Source: JAPOUP01 sp965221405
GTDB lineage: Bacteria > Pseudomonadota > Alphaproteobacteria > Rhodobacterales > Rhodobacteraceae
Assembly (NCBI GenBank): GCA_965221405.1
Contig: CBDCSE010000001.1
Span: 372,001 to 436,000 of the forward strand
Reading direction: 5' to 3'
Length of the DNA stretch: 64,000 nt
Shown here: in pieces, positions 1 through 8,478 of the stretch
How the letters are laid out: every line of letters starts with the position of its first letter
Position numbering within the stretch: position 1 is the stretch's first letter
The notes under the pieces: generated by a model
What the model was told of the DNA's origin: nothing
What the model saw: only the letters and a program-made list of their open reading frames with translations
The model's database searches: none
Translations under genes and position numbers: made by a program

Positions 1-1
1 C

Positions 2-319
2 ATCGGACGGTCGGACGACCTGCTGATCGTGCGCGGTGTCAATGTCTGGCCCTCAGCCATCCGCGATGTGATCCTAGGGTTCAGGCCTGCCGTGTCGGGC
101 GAAATGCGCGTTGTCCTTACCCAGCCCGGTCCAGTGGCGCCACCGCCAGTTCTCGTTCAGGTCGAAACGTCCGACCCCGCACCGCCCCATGATCTGGCCC
201 AACAGGTCGAAGCGGCCTTACGGGCCAAGCTGATCTTCACCGCGCGCGTGGAACTGGTGCCGCCACGCGGTCTGGTGCGCACGGAAATGAAAGCGGCCCT
301 GATCGAGCGCAGGTACTGA
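2..319 (+). CDS. Phenylacetate-CoA ligase-type adenylate-forming enzyme, C-terminal end
   Basis: The frame is open from base 2, so the gene starts outside the window and only about 105 C-terminal residues are seen. It begins in the hinge motif IGRSDDLLIVRGVNV, followed by WPSAI, which is the A8/A10-side signature of PaaK-like adenylate-forming ligases (compare GRSDDMLIIRGVNVFP). The remainder is the small lid domain, ending in a VPPRGLVRTEMKAALIERRY tail where the family has a conserved catalytic Lys. Such enzymes activate aromatic or other carboxylic acids with ATP to acyl-CoA. The stop is one base before the thiolase start, so the two are almost certainly one operon. The substrate cannot be told from this fragment. 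Confidence 0.82.
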   Translation: MGRSDDLLIVRGVNVWPSAIRDVILGFRPAVSGEMRVVLTQPGPVAPPPVLVQVETSDPAPPHDLAQQVEAALRAKLIFTARVELVPPRGLVRTEMKAALIERRY

Positions 320-320
320 G

Positions 321-1499
321 ATGAGGTTCCACAACACTTTCATTCCATACCGGTTTTATTGGAGCACACCGTTCTGCAAATGGCAGGGTGCGCTGAGCCG
401 GGAGCACCCTTTGAAACTGGCCGCCGCCTGCGCCAGAGATGTACTGGACGATCTCTCCCTGCCCGCGACCGAACTGGGCGCACTTCATTTTGGCGCTACC
501 GTTCCACAGCATCAGAGCTTTTGGGGCGCCCCCTGGGTTGCTGCTATGATGGATGCGCCCCATGTCACCGGCCCGACAGTGTCACAAGCCTGTGCGACCT
601 CGGCACGTCTGATCGCCTCCGCCGCCAGCGCTGTGTCGTTGGGGCAAAGCCAGCGGGTTCTGACCCTCGCCGCCGACAGGATCAGCAACGGACCGCATCT
701 CTACTATCCTGACCCAAACGGCCCCGGCGGCATGGGTGTCTCGGAAAACTGGGTTTGGGACAATTTCAATAATGATCCATACGCCAAGGTGGCGATGGTG
801 CAGACGGCTGAGAATATCGCGGCCCGGTTCGGTTTTTCCCGCGAGGCGCAGGACGATCTGACCCTGCACCGTTACGGGCAATATCAGGATGCGCTGGCAC
901 AGGACCGTCAGTTTCAGAAGGGCTACATGCGCTCAGTTGCGCTGCGTCACGGGACGGTTGAGGCGGATGAGGGGGTCGCGCCGACCAGCCATGACGCTCT
1001 ACGGCGGCTGAAGCCGGTTATGGAAAACGGCACCGTCACTTACGCCAGCCAAACCCATCCTGCGGATGGGCATGCGGGTGCCCTCGTGGTGGATGGTGAG
1101 ACCTCTCGGCAGGTCGCGCCAAAGGCTCCGTTCCGCGTGGAGGTAATTGCCTATGGCGAAGGGTGCGCCGAGAAAGCGCATATGGGAATGGCCCCTGTCC
1201 CCGCAGCCCGGTCCGCGCTGTGCGCAGCCGACTTGACGATTGACGACATTGCAGCGGTGAAGACCCACAATCCGTTTGTGGTCAACGATCTTTATTTTGC
1301 TCAGGAAACCGGGTTCGACGTACGTCGGATGAACAATTTTGGATCGTCACTTATCTTTGGACATCCGCAGGGACCGACCGGGCTGCGCCTTATCATCGAG
1401 TTGATCGAAGAACTGGCGCTGCGTGGCGGGGGATACGGGCTAATGACCGGTTGCGCCGCGGGAGACACTGGAGCGGCATTGATTGTTGGGGTCAACTAG
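321..1499 (+). CDS. Thiolase family protein (SCP-x/lipid-transfer-like)
   Basis: The product is 392 aa, the usual thiolase length. The nucleophile is C91 in SQACATSARL. The C-terminal catalytic pair is H348 in the glycine-rich GHPQGPTG and C378 in MTGCAAGDTG. The NEAF loop of degradative thiolases is replaced by H316-N-P-F, a form seen in SCP-x and archaeal-type thiolases, so it may act on bulky or unusual acyl-CoAs rather than acetoacetyl-CoA. It starts 2 nt after the upstream ligase stop, and the TetR-type gene follows within 14 nt. The three-gene set suggests a regulated acyl-CoA pathway (activation, then thiolysis). The family call is secure; the substrate is not known. Confidence 0.88.
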   Translation: MRFHNTFIPYRFYWSTPFCKWQGALSREHPLKLAAACARDVLDDLSLPATELGALHFGATVPQHQSFWGAPWVAAMMDAPHVTGPTVSQACATSARLIASAASAVSLGQSQRVLTLAADRISNGPHLYYPDPNGPGGMGVSENWVWDNFNNDPYAKVAMVQTAENIAARFGFSREAQDDLTLHRYGQYQDALAQDRQFQKGYMRSVALRHGTVEADEGVAPTSHDALRRLKPVMENGTVTYASQTHPADGHAGALVVDGETSRQVAPKAPFRVEVIAYGEGCAEKAHMGMAPVPAARSALCAADLTIDDIAAVKTHNPFVVNDLYFAQETGFDVRRMNNFGSSLIFGHPQGPTGLRLIIELIEELALRGGGYGLMTGCAAGDTGAALIVGVN

Positions 1500-1512
1500 C
1501 TATCCTCCAGGT

Positions 1513-2094
1513 ATGGTCCAGATCAAGAACCCGGGCGTTCGCGCGGCAATCCGCGGGGCGGCGTTCCGGCAAATCTCACACAAAGGCTATCACGGGGCCT
1601 CCATGCCCGCGATCGCCAAGGATGCGGGTATCACTGCCGGTAATATCTATCGCTACTATCCGTCCAAGTTCGAGCTTTTCTTTGATGTTCTTGCGCCCTG
1701 GATGGACGTCCAACTGACGAAACTGGAGAGCGCATGCGCCGCGACCAAAGCCCTGGATGAGAGGCTACGCTGTCTATTGAATTACATGTGGGTTGAAATT
1801 CCACAGGCGGATATGAATTTCGCGCGTAACATCGCTCAGGCATTGGCCACCAAACGTACTGAAGACGTTTATTCACGCGACCTTCTCAACCGCTCCGAGG
1901 CCCGCATCGGCGAAGTTCTCGAAAGCTGTCTTCCAGGTGTTTCAGCCAAATCCCTGGCGAGTCTGGTGCGCCTGATTTTCATGAGTCATGACGGCTTTGT
2001 CATGAACGTGCAGCTCGCCGATGAGCCAAGCCGCATCAAGGATGTGATTGACACGACCATGCGACTGCTTGACCGGGGCTGGATAGATCAGTGA
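1513..2094 (+). CDS. TetR/AcrR family transcriptional regulator
   Basis: The protein is 193 aa from the ATG at 1513. A TTG at 1483 is in frame but lies inside the thiolase end, and the ATG has an AGG just upstream, so the ATG is preferred. The N-terminal 50 residues give the TetR helix-turn-helix: ISHKGYHGASMPAIAKDAG, then ITAGNIYRYYPSKFELF, with the typical YxYxxxK recognition helix. The rest is an all-helical ligand-binding domain without family-specific motifs. It lies at the end of the ligase-thiolase operon and probably represses it in response to an acyl-CoA or related ligand (inference from position). Confidence 0.88.
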   Translation: MVQIKNPGVRAAIRGAAFRQISHKGYHGASMPAIAKDAGITAGNIYRYYPSKFELFFDVLAPWMDVQLTKLESACAATKALDERLRCLLNYMWVEIPQADMNFARNIAQALATKRTEDVYSRDLLNRSEARIGEVLESCLPGVSAKSLASLVRLIFMSHDGFVMNVQLADEPSRIKDVIDTTMRLLDRGWIDQ

Positions 2095-2960
2095 CCCTCT
2101 TGATGGTATCGCCTATCCCGCTCGACGTTCGTGTCCTGCCCGGAATACGGAAGACGGGTGCGGCCCAGATTTGTCAGGTCAGGCGGCGACCCGCCACTGC
2201 AGGAAGTCGGCGACCCGGTTGTTCATCCTGCGGCACCGGATGGCCATTATCCCGCTGTCGCCGCCGACCGACCGGCGGCTGCCGCTCTTCCTCAGCCTGT
2301 CGACGGTGACGGTCCTGCGGCCGCCCCCGATGGTTCCGGAACCGCATGGGATGCCGCGTCGGCGACATTCGTCGTGGCGCATCCGGCACGGGTTCGGCCG
2401 ACAGTGGCGCACGGACTCCGCGACCGCCCCGCAGCGGCTCCCGTGCGGAGCGGCCCCCCCCCCCCCCCCGACGGCCCGCACCCCGGCAGCCGTCCGTACA
2501 CCCCGGCGGACGCCGCCGGCCCGCCGTTCCGCAGCGCCGTCCCCACCGCGTCGGGGCCGGGCCCCGGCGCCGACAGCTCCGCCGCTCCCGGACACGGACC
2601 GGCCGAAACGCGCCGGCCGCGCCAGCCGCGTCCGACAGGAACCCCGGGATGCAGTGCGGCGAACTCCCCGTCCAGAGCCGTCAGGCGCTTCCCGGCGGCC
2701 GGGTCCCGGCACCGCTCCCCTCCATCAATTGCCTGTGCCATGGAAACCCTGCCTCACGGCCCGGTTTTCCGGATCGACGGCCCAGGCCCCGGGCCATGCG
2801 GCCGTGCCGCTCCGCAGGGAAAACCGCACCGCGAATCACATGGCAACCGGATTCAACCGGAATCCCCTGCAAATCTGGGCCGCACCCACGGAAGACATCG
2901 CCCCTTGCCATTCCGCCCGGACCGCCTTACGGTGGCGCCATCAGTGAACCGCAACCGTAC
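2095..2960. other. GC-rich decayed region without a supported gene
   Basis: All frames are open in places, as expected for very GC-rich DNA. The minus strand gives overlapping Arg/Gly/Pro-rich frames (for example 2179-2712) that look like a frameshifted transposase-type remnant, but no family motif can be named. It contains the 16-C tract at 2454-2469. The downstream end (2890-2960) is probably the promoter and leader of the secreted-protein gene at 2972. Confidence 0.4.
2454..2469 (+). repeat. Homopolymer tract, 16 C
   Basis: Sixteen consecutive C residues lie inside the decayed GC-rich region. There are only two other tracts of similar length (3001-3015 and 35167-35181) and both are in secreted-protein genes. 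Here no intact frame uses it. Confidence 0.9.
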
Positions 2961-2971
2961 GGAGGTTGACA

Positions 2972-3619
2972 ATGCCCAGGCTTACCATGCTTCCTTCCTT
3001 CCCCCCCCCCCCCCCTGCCGGGCTGACGGCCCTTACGGCACGTCCCGCCGCCGCCCTGCTGGCCCTGGCCCTCGCGACCACGGCGCAGGCGCAGACCCCG
3101 CCCAACTGCTGGTCTGGCATCTGCACCGTCCGGCTGGCCAATGCCGGTAGCCCCGTCGTCGATGGCTGCGGCGACCACGCCACGCCGGGCCGCATGAAAC
3201 TGATCCTGTCGTCCACCAATCCCAATGTGACTCGGCAGAGCTTCAACACCAACATAGGGTTCATTGCCTCGGAAAATGACTTCGGATCCACCTTCAACGA
3301 CTGAGAGTGGCGGACTGCGGGGCTCGGCGGCAACCGGTGGCGCAACCCGGATTCGACAAACAAGATGAATTTCTCCGGCGGCGTGCTCGGCGACAACATC
3401 ATCGAGGTGCGCCCCAAGGCCGGCGCCCGTGTCTGGACCAACCGCAATCCCCGCGACATCAACCAGGGCCCCGGCGAGCTGGTGGTGCCGGTCTTCACGC
3501 CACCAACGAACACCAATCAGTGGGGTGATGGAGAGGGCAGCGCCTACTTCCTGTTCATGGGCGGCAAGGGCTGCGCGCGGGTCAACGAAGGGGGCGAGAA
3601 GGTCGGCGGCAACCAGTGA
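2972..3619 (+). pseudogene. Secreted protein with poly-C N-terminus and internal TGA
   Basis: The start is the ATG at 2972, preceded by GGAGG at 2961-2965 with 6 nt spacing. The N-terminus is MPRLTMLPSF followed by five Pro encoded by the 15-C tract. A hydrophobic segment (AALLALALA) follows, ending in a signal-peptidase site TAQA|Q. The frame is open to a TGA at 3302-3304, after about 110 residues. It then continues in the same frame (EWRTAGLGGNRW and on) for another 104 residues to 3619, with normal composition and no second stop. One base change, such as TGG to TGA, would explain this. The mature part has several Cys (CWSGIC, DGCGD, GKGC). No family was recognised. It may be a broken gene, or translation may end at 3304. 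Confidence 0.6.
3001..3015 (+). repeat. Poly-C tract (15 C) inside the start of a secreted-protein gene
   Basis: It begins 30 nt after the ATG at 2972 and precedes the signal-peptide core. With 15 C the ATG is in frame with the signal peptide (ON). A gain or loss of one C would shift the frame, the usual arrangement of slipped-strand phase variation. Confidence 0.85.
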
Positions 3620-3918
3620 CGCGGCCGGGCCGTGCGGCCGCCGGCTGGCCTGGCTGACCCCTCCCGCGCCGCCCTGGACCCCGGCCCGGCCCACGGGGGA
3701 GAGGAGCGGCCAGAGGGGCCGGGCGGCGGCACGGCGCGGGCGCGCTGCGGCACATGCGCGGTGGAGCGGACGCGCGGCTTCCGGATTCCCACCGGAAGGT
3801 TCCGGACATTCCAGACCGGTCCAGTGCCGAATGGCCGCCTGGATCGCCCCGCGCTCTGCGGGACTCTCCGGGACTGTGCCGAAGACCCTTGAGGTGATGT
3901 TCCGCGCCCGGCCGCAGT

Positions 3919-4197
3919 CCACCCGCGCTCCAGTGGCCAGCCGGCCCTGCGCCGGTCCCGGACGTGGGCTTCCGGAACGCGATCGATCCGTGTCCGGTAG
4001 CCGCGGCCCTGCTGCCGGAAGTGACCCGGCACCGAACCCTTCACCCCGAGGGTGATCCGTTCCGTCGTGTCCGGTCCAGCCCGTCGGCCCTCGCGCCAGA
4101 ACGGTGCGTCCGGTTCCGGAATGCCGCTGAAACCGGTATCCCTGCCATCGACAGCGGCAATGTCCCGCAGGGACAGCGGTCTACCGCACCCACCCAT
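3919..4197 (-). pseudogene. brnA: BrnA-like antitoxin, stop lost
   Basis: Reading from the ATG at 4197, the protein has the BrnA order: an N-terminal DIAAVDGRD stretch, then PEPDAPFWREGRRAG, then TTERITLGVKGSVPGHF, then the ribbon-helix-helix tail RQQGRGYRTRIDRV with AHVRDRRRAG. In BrnA the FW and the QGRGYQTRIN segment form the DNA-binding part. Family members stop near residue 90; here the frame stays open to 3544, adding over 120 unrelated Arg/Pro-rich residues, so the native stop is gone. Several conserved positions are changed (GYRTRIDRV for GYQTRINAV). It overlaps the 3' end of the brnT remnant by 17 bp, as in intact brnTA operons. The call is good; function is doubtful. Confidence 0.6.
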
Positions 4198-4480
4198 GCC
4201 AATCCTTCCTTCCCCGCCGTGAGGCCGGGCGCGCCGGGACCAGCTGCACGCGCCGGCCCCGTGAAGGTCTGCGCCACCACCATGACGGCCCGGCCCATCT
4301 GGCCAATGCTGACATGCCGGTCCTCTCCGCAATCGCGGCGCCTGCCGGAACGCGTCAGCACCGCTCCATCCCGCCGTAGGGAGAAAGGACCTCGCAGGTG
4401 CTTCGCGCGATCTCCGCATCCCGTGGCTTGGGCGGGAGCTGCCTGTGGGCCGACATGTTCATGGCCATCTCCGAACCGGA
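4181..4480 (-). pseudogene. brnT: BrnT-like toxin remnant
   Basis: Two frames together give the second half of BrnT, a RelE-fold ribonuclease toxin. One frame has EDRHVSIGQMGRAVMVVAQT (family: EDRFVTIGxTxxGRVLVVVHT). After a one-base shift near 4235 the next frame ends in VQLVPARPASRRGRKDWHGW and a TAG at 4181-4183, which corresponds to the conserved ISARxATRRERxxYE end. The N-terminal part with the FEWDxxKxxxNxxKH motif is not recognisable. The gene is therefore frameshifted and 5'-eroded. Position and overlap with the brnA remnant support the call. Confidence 0.5.
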
Positions 4481-4561
4481 TGCGCTCGGTTGGATCAATC
4501 GAAACAAACGTCACTGGGCGCACGGACGCAGCCCAACCCTGCCGGTCAGCGGCGCGGGACG

Positions 4562-4849
4562 ATACCAGACTATCCCGATGCGGCTCATTTCGAGATCACG
4601 CCGGGTTGGGTGTGTGAGGTTCCCTTTGCTTCGACCCGATGAATCGACCACAACGAGAAGTGCACGATCTATGCCCGCGAAGGTTTATCACATCTGTGGT
4701 TTGTTAATCCGGATGCGAGGATCCTGAAAGCTTCTGAACTCCGCAAAAGACAATGGGTACCGCTGGAGACGCTCCTGACCGACGACGCGGGGGTTTCACT
4801 GCCACCCTTTGATGCGATCACGTTTCCATTGGATGCGCTCTGGCCGTGA
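4562..4849 (+). pseudogene. Uma2-family (DUF820) endonuclease remnant
   Basis: The frame starting at 4562 gives IPDYPDAAHFEITPGWVCEV, then PFASTR, a TGA at 4640-4642, and then RNA-continuous IDHNEKCTIYAREGLSHLWF, VNPDARILKA, and a C-terminus PFDAITFPLDALWP with stop at 4847. This is the C-terminal half of the Uma2 fold (PDWVCEVLSPSTxxxDRxxKxxxYAxxGVxxxWLVDP), a PD-(D/E)XK nuclease family of unknown role. The internal TGA replaces a residue in the D-R-x-x-K stretch, and the N-terminal catalytic part is missing. It is a pseudogene. Confidence 0.68.
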
Positions 4850-4992
4850 CGGGGTGACGAAAGCTGGACGTGGATCGCTATTGTGCAGACGGCTCACCGA
4901 AGCCGGATGTGGTGGGGCCGTCTCGCGTTTCACCCTTCGGTTCCACCACGAGGTCGCTTCCGCTCCCTTGAGCCAGGATGTCGGGCCCGGCC

Positions 4993-6360
4993 TCAGACAG
5001 CGACCGCCGGTTGCATGGACCGGCGGGGGGTCAGTTCCTCGGCGACCAGAAACGCCAACTCGAGTGCCTGTGACGCGTTGAGTCTTGGATCGCAGGCCGT
5101 GTGATAACGGTTCGACAGATCCTCGTCCGTCACCGCCCGGACGCCACCTGTGCATTCCGTGACATCCCGCCCTGTCATCTCGAAATGAACGCCGCCCGGC
5201 ACGGTACCCTCCGCCTGATGGATCGCGAAGAACTCGCGAACCTCGCGTAGCACGGATTCAAAAGGCCGGGTCTTGTAGCCACTTGACGACCGGATCGTGT
5301 TACCGTGCATCGGATCACACGACCAGACCACGTTGGCCCCCTCCTCCCGCACCGCCTTTATGAGCCGCGGTAGGTGCGCGGCGACCGTTCCGGCACCGAA
5401 ACGGGCGATCAGCGTCAGGCGTCCGGGATCGTTCCCCGGGTTCAGTATGGCCATAAGGGTCTTCAGGTGGCCTGTTGTCAGGGACGGCCCGCATTTCAGG
5501 CCGATCGGGTTCTGTACGCCCCTGCAGAACTCCACATGCGCCCCGTCAGGCTGCCGGGTCCTGTCTCCGATCCAGAGCATGTGGCCCGAGCCCGCGAGCC
5601 ATTGCCCGCTTGTGGAGTCTATACGCGTCAGCGCCTCTTCATACTCCAGAAGCAGCGCCTCGTGGCTGGTGTAGAAATCCACGCTTTCGAATTCATGGGG
5701 CCTAGCGGCCGTTATGCCAGCGGCGCTCATGAAGTCCAGGGTATCCTGGATTCGATTCGCCATTCCACGGTACCGCTCCGCATCATCCCGATCGGTGAAC
5801 CCGAGCGTCCAGGAGTGTACGCGGTGCATGTCCGCAAAACCGCCGGTCGAGAACGCGCGCAGCAGGTTCAGCGATGCGGCGGCCTGGGTATATGCCTGCA
5901 GCATGCGACCGGGATCCGGAATCCGGGCCTCCCGCGTGAAATCGAACCCGTTTATGATATCGCCGCGATAGCTGGGAAGCTCCGTTCCATCCCTGGTTTC
6001 GCTTGGAGCCGAGCGCGGTTTCGCCATCTGCCCGGCAACCCGGCCAACCTTCACGACCGGAACCTTGGCGCCAAACGTGAGCACCATCGCCATCTGCAGA
6101 AATACCTTGAAGCTGTCGCGAAGGTTGTCCGCGGAGAATTCGGCGAAACTCTCGGCGCAGTCGCCGCCCTGCAGCAGGAACGCCTCTCCACGACCGACGG
6201 CACCGAGCCTGTCACGCAAGGTCCGGGCTTCCCCGGCGAACACGAGGGGCGGATATTTTGCAAGCTGAGCAAGGGTTTCATCGAGCTCTTCCGCATCCGG
6301 ATAGTCGGGCATCTGGATCCTTGGCCTGGTACGCCATCCGGACTTTGTCCAATCGCTCAC
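4993..6360 (-). CDS. Class II 3-deoxy-7-phosphoheptulonate (DAHP) synthase
   Basis: The enzyme condenses phosphoenolpyruvate and erythrose 4-phosphate, the first step of the shikimate pathway. The 455-aa product is collinear with plant/mycobacterial-type class II DAHP synthases: QGGDCAESF (metal-binding Cys) near residue 65, KVGRVAGQMAKPRS, LPSYRGDIING, NPIGLKCGPS, WSCDPMHGNT and the FHxEMTGxxVTECTGG-like segment HFEMTGRDVTECTGG. The start is the GTG at 6360 (MSDWTKSGWR), preceded by a GGGAGC. There is no separate regulatory domain. It is transcribed divergently from the GlxA-type regulator, with 187 bp between them. Nothing suggests damage. Confidence 0.96.
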   Translation of the reverse strand: MSDWTKSGWRTRPRIQMPDYPDAEELDETLAQLAKYPPLVFAGEARTLRDRLGAVGRGEAFLLQGGDCAESFAEFSADNLRDSFKVFLQMAMVLTFGAKVPVVKVGRVAGQMAKPRSAPSETRDGTELPSYRGDIINGFDFTREARIPDPGRMLQAYTQAAASLNLLRAFSTGGFADMHRVHSWTLGFTDRDDAERYRGMANRIQDTLDFMSAAGITAARPHEFESVDFYTSHEALLLEYEEALTRIDSTSGQWLAGSGHMLWIGDRTRQPDGAHVEFCRGVQNPIGLKCGPSLTTGHLKTLMAILNPGNDPGRLTLIARFGAGTVAAHLPRLIKAVREEGANVVWSCDPMHGNTIRSSSGYKTRPFESVLREVREFFAIHQAEGTVPGGVHFEMTGRDVTECTGGVRAVTDEDLSNRYHTACDPRLNASQALELAFLVAEELTPRRSMQPAVAV

Positions 6361-6547
6361 TGCTCCCGCTCCCTTGAACCGGTTTCCGTTTGGCCGCTGT
6401 ATACTTATGCGGCTGACGGGTGCAAACCTTCAATTCCGGCGAACCGGGAAGCCCGGCCGCGTCGATTCATGCTTTTTCTTCCCGAGCCACCTTGAGAGCG
6501 GCAAATATTGCTGTAACGGTCACATTCGTGGAAGGGAGCGGACTCCA

Positions 6548-7552
6548 ATGCAGTTTGGACACCAGATGGTCAAGGTGGAGACCATCAACTTTAGACCGAA
6601 GCGCTTCGTTTTCGTTCTGCAGGAAAAGTTCACGATGCTTTGTTTCGCCTGTGCGCTGGAATCCCTGCGCTTAGCCAACAGAATGGCGGGCAGGACCCTC
6701 TATGAATGGATCATGACCGGGGAAGGCGGAGAGGAGGTGCACTGTTCGGCCGGCACCGGGTTCCGGCTGGACTGCGACCTCGAAGAGCTCTCCCGTGACG
6801 ACACGGTCCTCGTTTGCGGCGGGATCGATGTGCGCGAAGCGACCACGAAGAGAATGCTTAACTGGCTCAGGCGGGAAGCGCGGCGGGGTGCCACGATCGG
6901 AGGCCTTTGCACCGCGGGCTACACGCTGGCCAAGGCCGGGCTGCTCGATGGCAGGAAAGCCACGATCCACTGGGAGAACCAGGACAGCTTTCGTGAGGAG
7001 TTCGACGAGGTCGAGTTGACCAAGTCGGTTTTCGTGATCGACGGCAAGCGAATCACCACAGCCGGTGGCACCGCATCGATCGACCTGATGCTTAAGCTCA
7101 TCGCCGACGAGCACGGAGAGGAGCTCGCCAACGCAGTCGCCGACCAACTCATCTATTCTTCGATCAGAACGGACCAGGACACGCAACGCCTTTCGGTACC
7201 AACCCGAATTGGCGTCAGGCATCCAAAACTCTCCCTGGTCATCCAGATGATGGAGCAGAACATCGAGGAGCCCATAAGCCCGTCGCTTCTCGCGCACGAC
7301 GCCGGCATGTCCACGCGGCAGCTCGAACGGCTGTTCAGGAAATATCTCAACCGGTCACCGAAGCGGTACTACATGGAACTGAGGCTTCAACGTGCGCGGA
7401 ACCTTCTGATGCAGACCGATATGAGCGTCATAAACGTGGCACTTGCCTGCGGTTTCACCTCACCCAGCCATTTCTCCAAGTGTTACCGTGCGCAGTACGA
7501 TACCACACCCTATCGCGAGCGTGGCGCACATGCGGTTCGGATCTCTGGCTGA
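6548..7552 (+). CDS. GlxA family AraC-type transcriptional regulator
   Basis: The protein is 334 aa from the ATG at 6548, which follows a purine-rich GGAAGGGAG. Upstream in-frame codons back to 6374 have no ribosome-binding site. Residues 15-190 form a DJ-1/PfpI-like class I amidotransferase fold with the nucleophile-elbow-like GGLC(121)TAGYTLAKAGLL. Residues about 235-325 form a double AraC helix-turn-helix (ISPSLLAHDAGMSTRQLERL, then MSVINVALACGFTSPSHFSK). Relatives (GlxA, GbdR, CdhR, ArgR types) regulate amino-acid, glycine betaine or carnitine metabolism, usually without amidase activity. The target here is unknown; the divergent DAHP synthase gene is a neighbour but not necessarily a target. 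Confidence 0.9.
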   Translation: MQFGHQMVKVETINFRPKRFVFVLQEKFTMLCFACALESLRLANRMAGRTLYEWIMTGEGGEEVHCSAGTGFRLDCDLEELSRDDTVLVCGGIDVREATTKRMLNWLRREARRGATIGGLCTAGYTLAKAGLLDGRKATIHWENQDSFREEFDEVELTKSVFVIDGKRITTAGGTASIDLMLKLIADEHGEELANAVADQLIYSSIRTDQDTQRLSVPTRIGVRHPKLSLVIQMMEQNIEEPISPSLLAHDAGMSTRQLERLFRKYLNRSPKRYYMELRLQRARNLLMQTDMSVINVALACGFTSPSHFSKCYRAQYDTTPYRERGAHAVRISG

Positions 7553-7757
7553 CCGGTGAGCCTGCTGCCGGTGGCTCCAGCGCACTTCGGTATTCAGCAC
7601 ATGGGTGTGCCGACCCGTGTCGGACAGAGGGGGGTGTAGTTCAACTTTGTTGGTGATTGCGGTTCCCGCATGCCATGCTGTGCAGACGGCATGCCCGCGA
7701 ACGGCCGGGAGACCGGCGGGCGGTGCGCTGCGCGAGGCAGATGCAGGAGTGCGGACC

Positions 7758-7940
7758 ATGACGCGGAACGAAGGGAACCGGGCGCACCGGCATCCGGACG
7801 CGGTGGCGTATCTGGAATGCCTTCCGGAGGACGGGGCGGCGGTGCATCCGCCACCGGTCCGCAGGCATGGAGAGGGGTTCACCGGGTACTGGCTGAAGGG
7901 TGGCGGGGTGCGCAGCCTCGACGTCGGCGGGCGGGCTTGA
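7758..7940 (+). CDS. Small hypothetical ORF
   Basis: A 60-aa frame (MTRNEGNRAHRHPDAVAYLE...) opens at the ATG at 7758 and ends 31 bp before the next small gene. No ribosome-binding site stands out and no family was recognised. It may be a real small phage-associated gene or chance. Confidence 0.25.
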   Translation: MTRNEGNRAHRHPDAVAYLECLPEDGAAVHPPPVRRHGEGFTGYWLKGGGVRSLDVGGRA

Positions 7941-7971
7941 CCGGAGCGGCGGGAGCGCCTAGGTTCGGATC

Positions 7972-8235
7972 ATGGGCGACGCGCCGGACATCCACGAACT
8001 CAACCGGCGGCCCGCCGTTCTGTAGGAACGCATGAAAACGATGCAGGCGGAGAAGGAGACGCTGAGGGCGGACCTCGCCGCGACCCTGTCTGGAATGCGC
8101 ACCGACATGGCCAAGCACCGCGAGGACGCGGCGAAGCGCGAGACCCGGCTGACCGTGACCGTCGTCGCGACGGTGATCGGCGGGGGCGGCCTCGCGGTCG
8201 CCTTCCTCGCGTTCCTGATCGGACTGCCCGGCTAG
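7972..8235 (+). pseudogene. Small coiled-coil/single-TM phage-type protein with internal TAG
   Basis: The frame runs from the ATG at 7972 (MGDAPDIHELNRR) through VL, a TAG at 8023-8025, then ER-MKTMQAEKETLRADLAATL and on to one C-terminal membrane span (VVATVIGGGGLAVAFLAFLI). Small proteins of this pattern, with an N-terminal L-x-x-x-E-x-R coiled coil and a C-terminal span, are common next to alphaproteobacterial phage genes and resemble holin-associated XhlA-like proteins. The TAG probably replaces a Gln or Glu codon in VLxERM. A 67-aa product could still be made from the ATG at 8032, but without a good ribosome-binding site. GGGAGC lies 10-15 nt upstream of 7972, supporting the longer start. 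Confidence 0.5.
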
Positions 8236-8478
8236 CCCCGGGCCCCGCAGGTGACGATGTTCGCGCAGGGGCAGGGTTGGGTCATGGAGCGCGGGTTGTC
8301 AACGGTCCTGTGCTGGCCCGCGTGATGGATTGTCCACGCCATCGGACCTGCGAGGCCTGACAAAGCCGTCACAAAGGGCAAACGGAATAAGCACTTGTCC
8401 GGGATTTTGTGTCGTGCAATATAGAAGGGGCAGACCCGCAGGCCGCCCCCGTGTGTGTGTCTCTAGATCTGACCGCGG

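Noticed and set aside
5374..6495. A 373-aa open frame opposite the DAHP synthase gene
   Set aside because: It is the antisense of a well-conserved enzyme gene and has no recognisable domain.
3302..8025. Premature TGA and TAG codons as evidence for stop-codon recoding
   Set aside because: Intact genes such as gyrA, mfd and pdhB end in TGA, and each premature stop is in a gene with other signs of decay or no known function.
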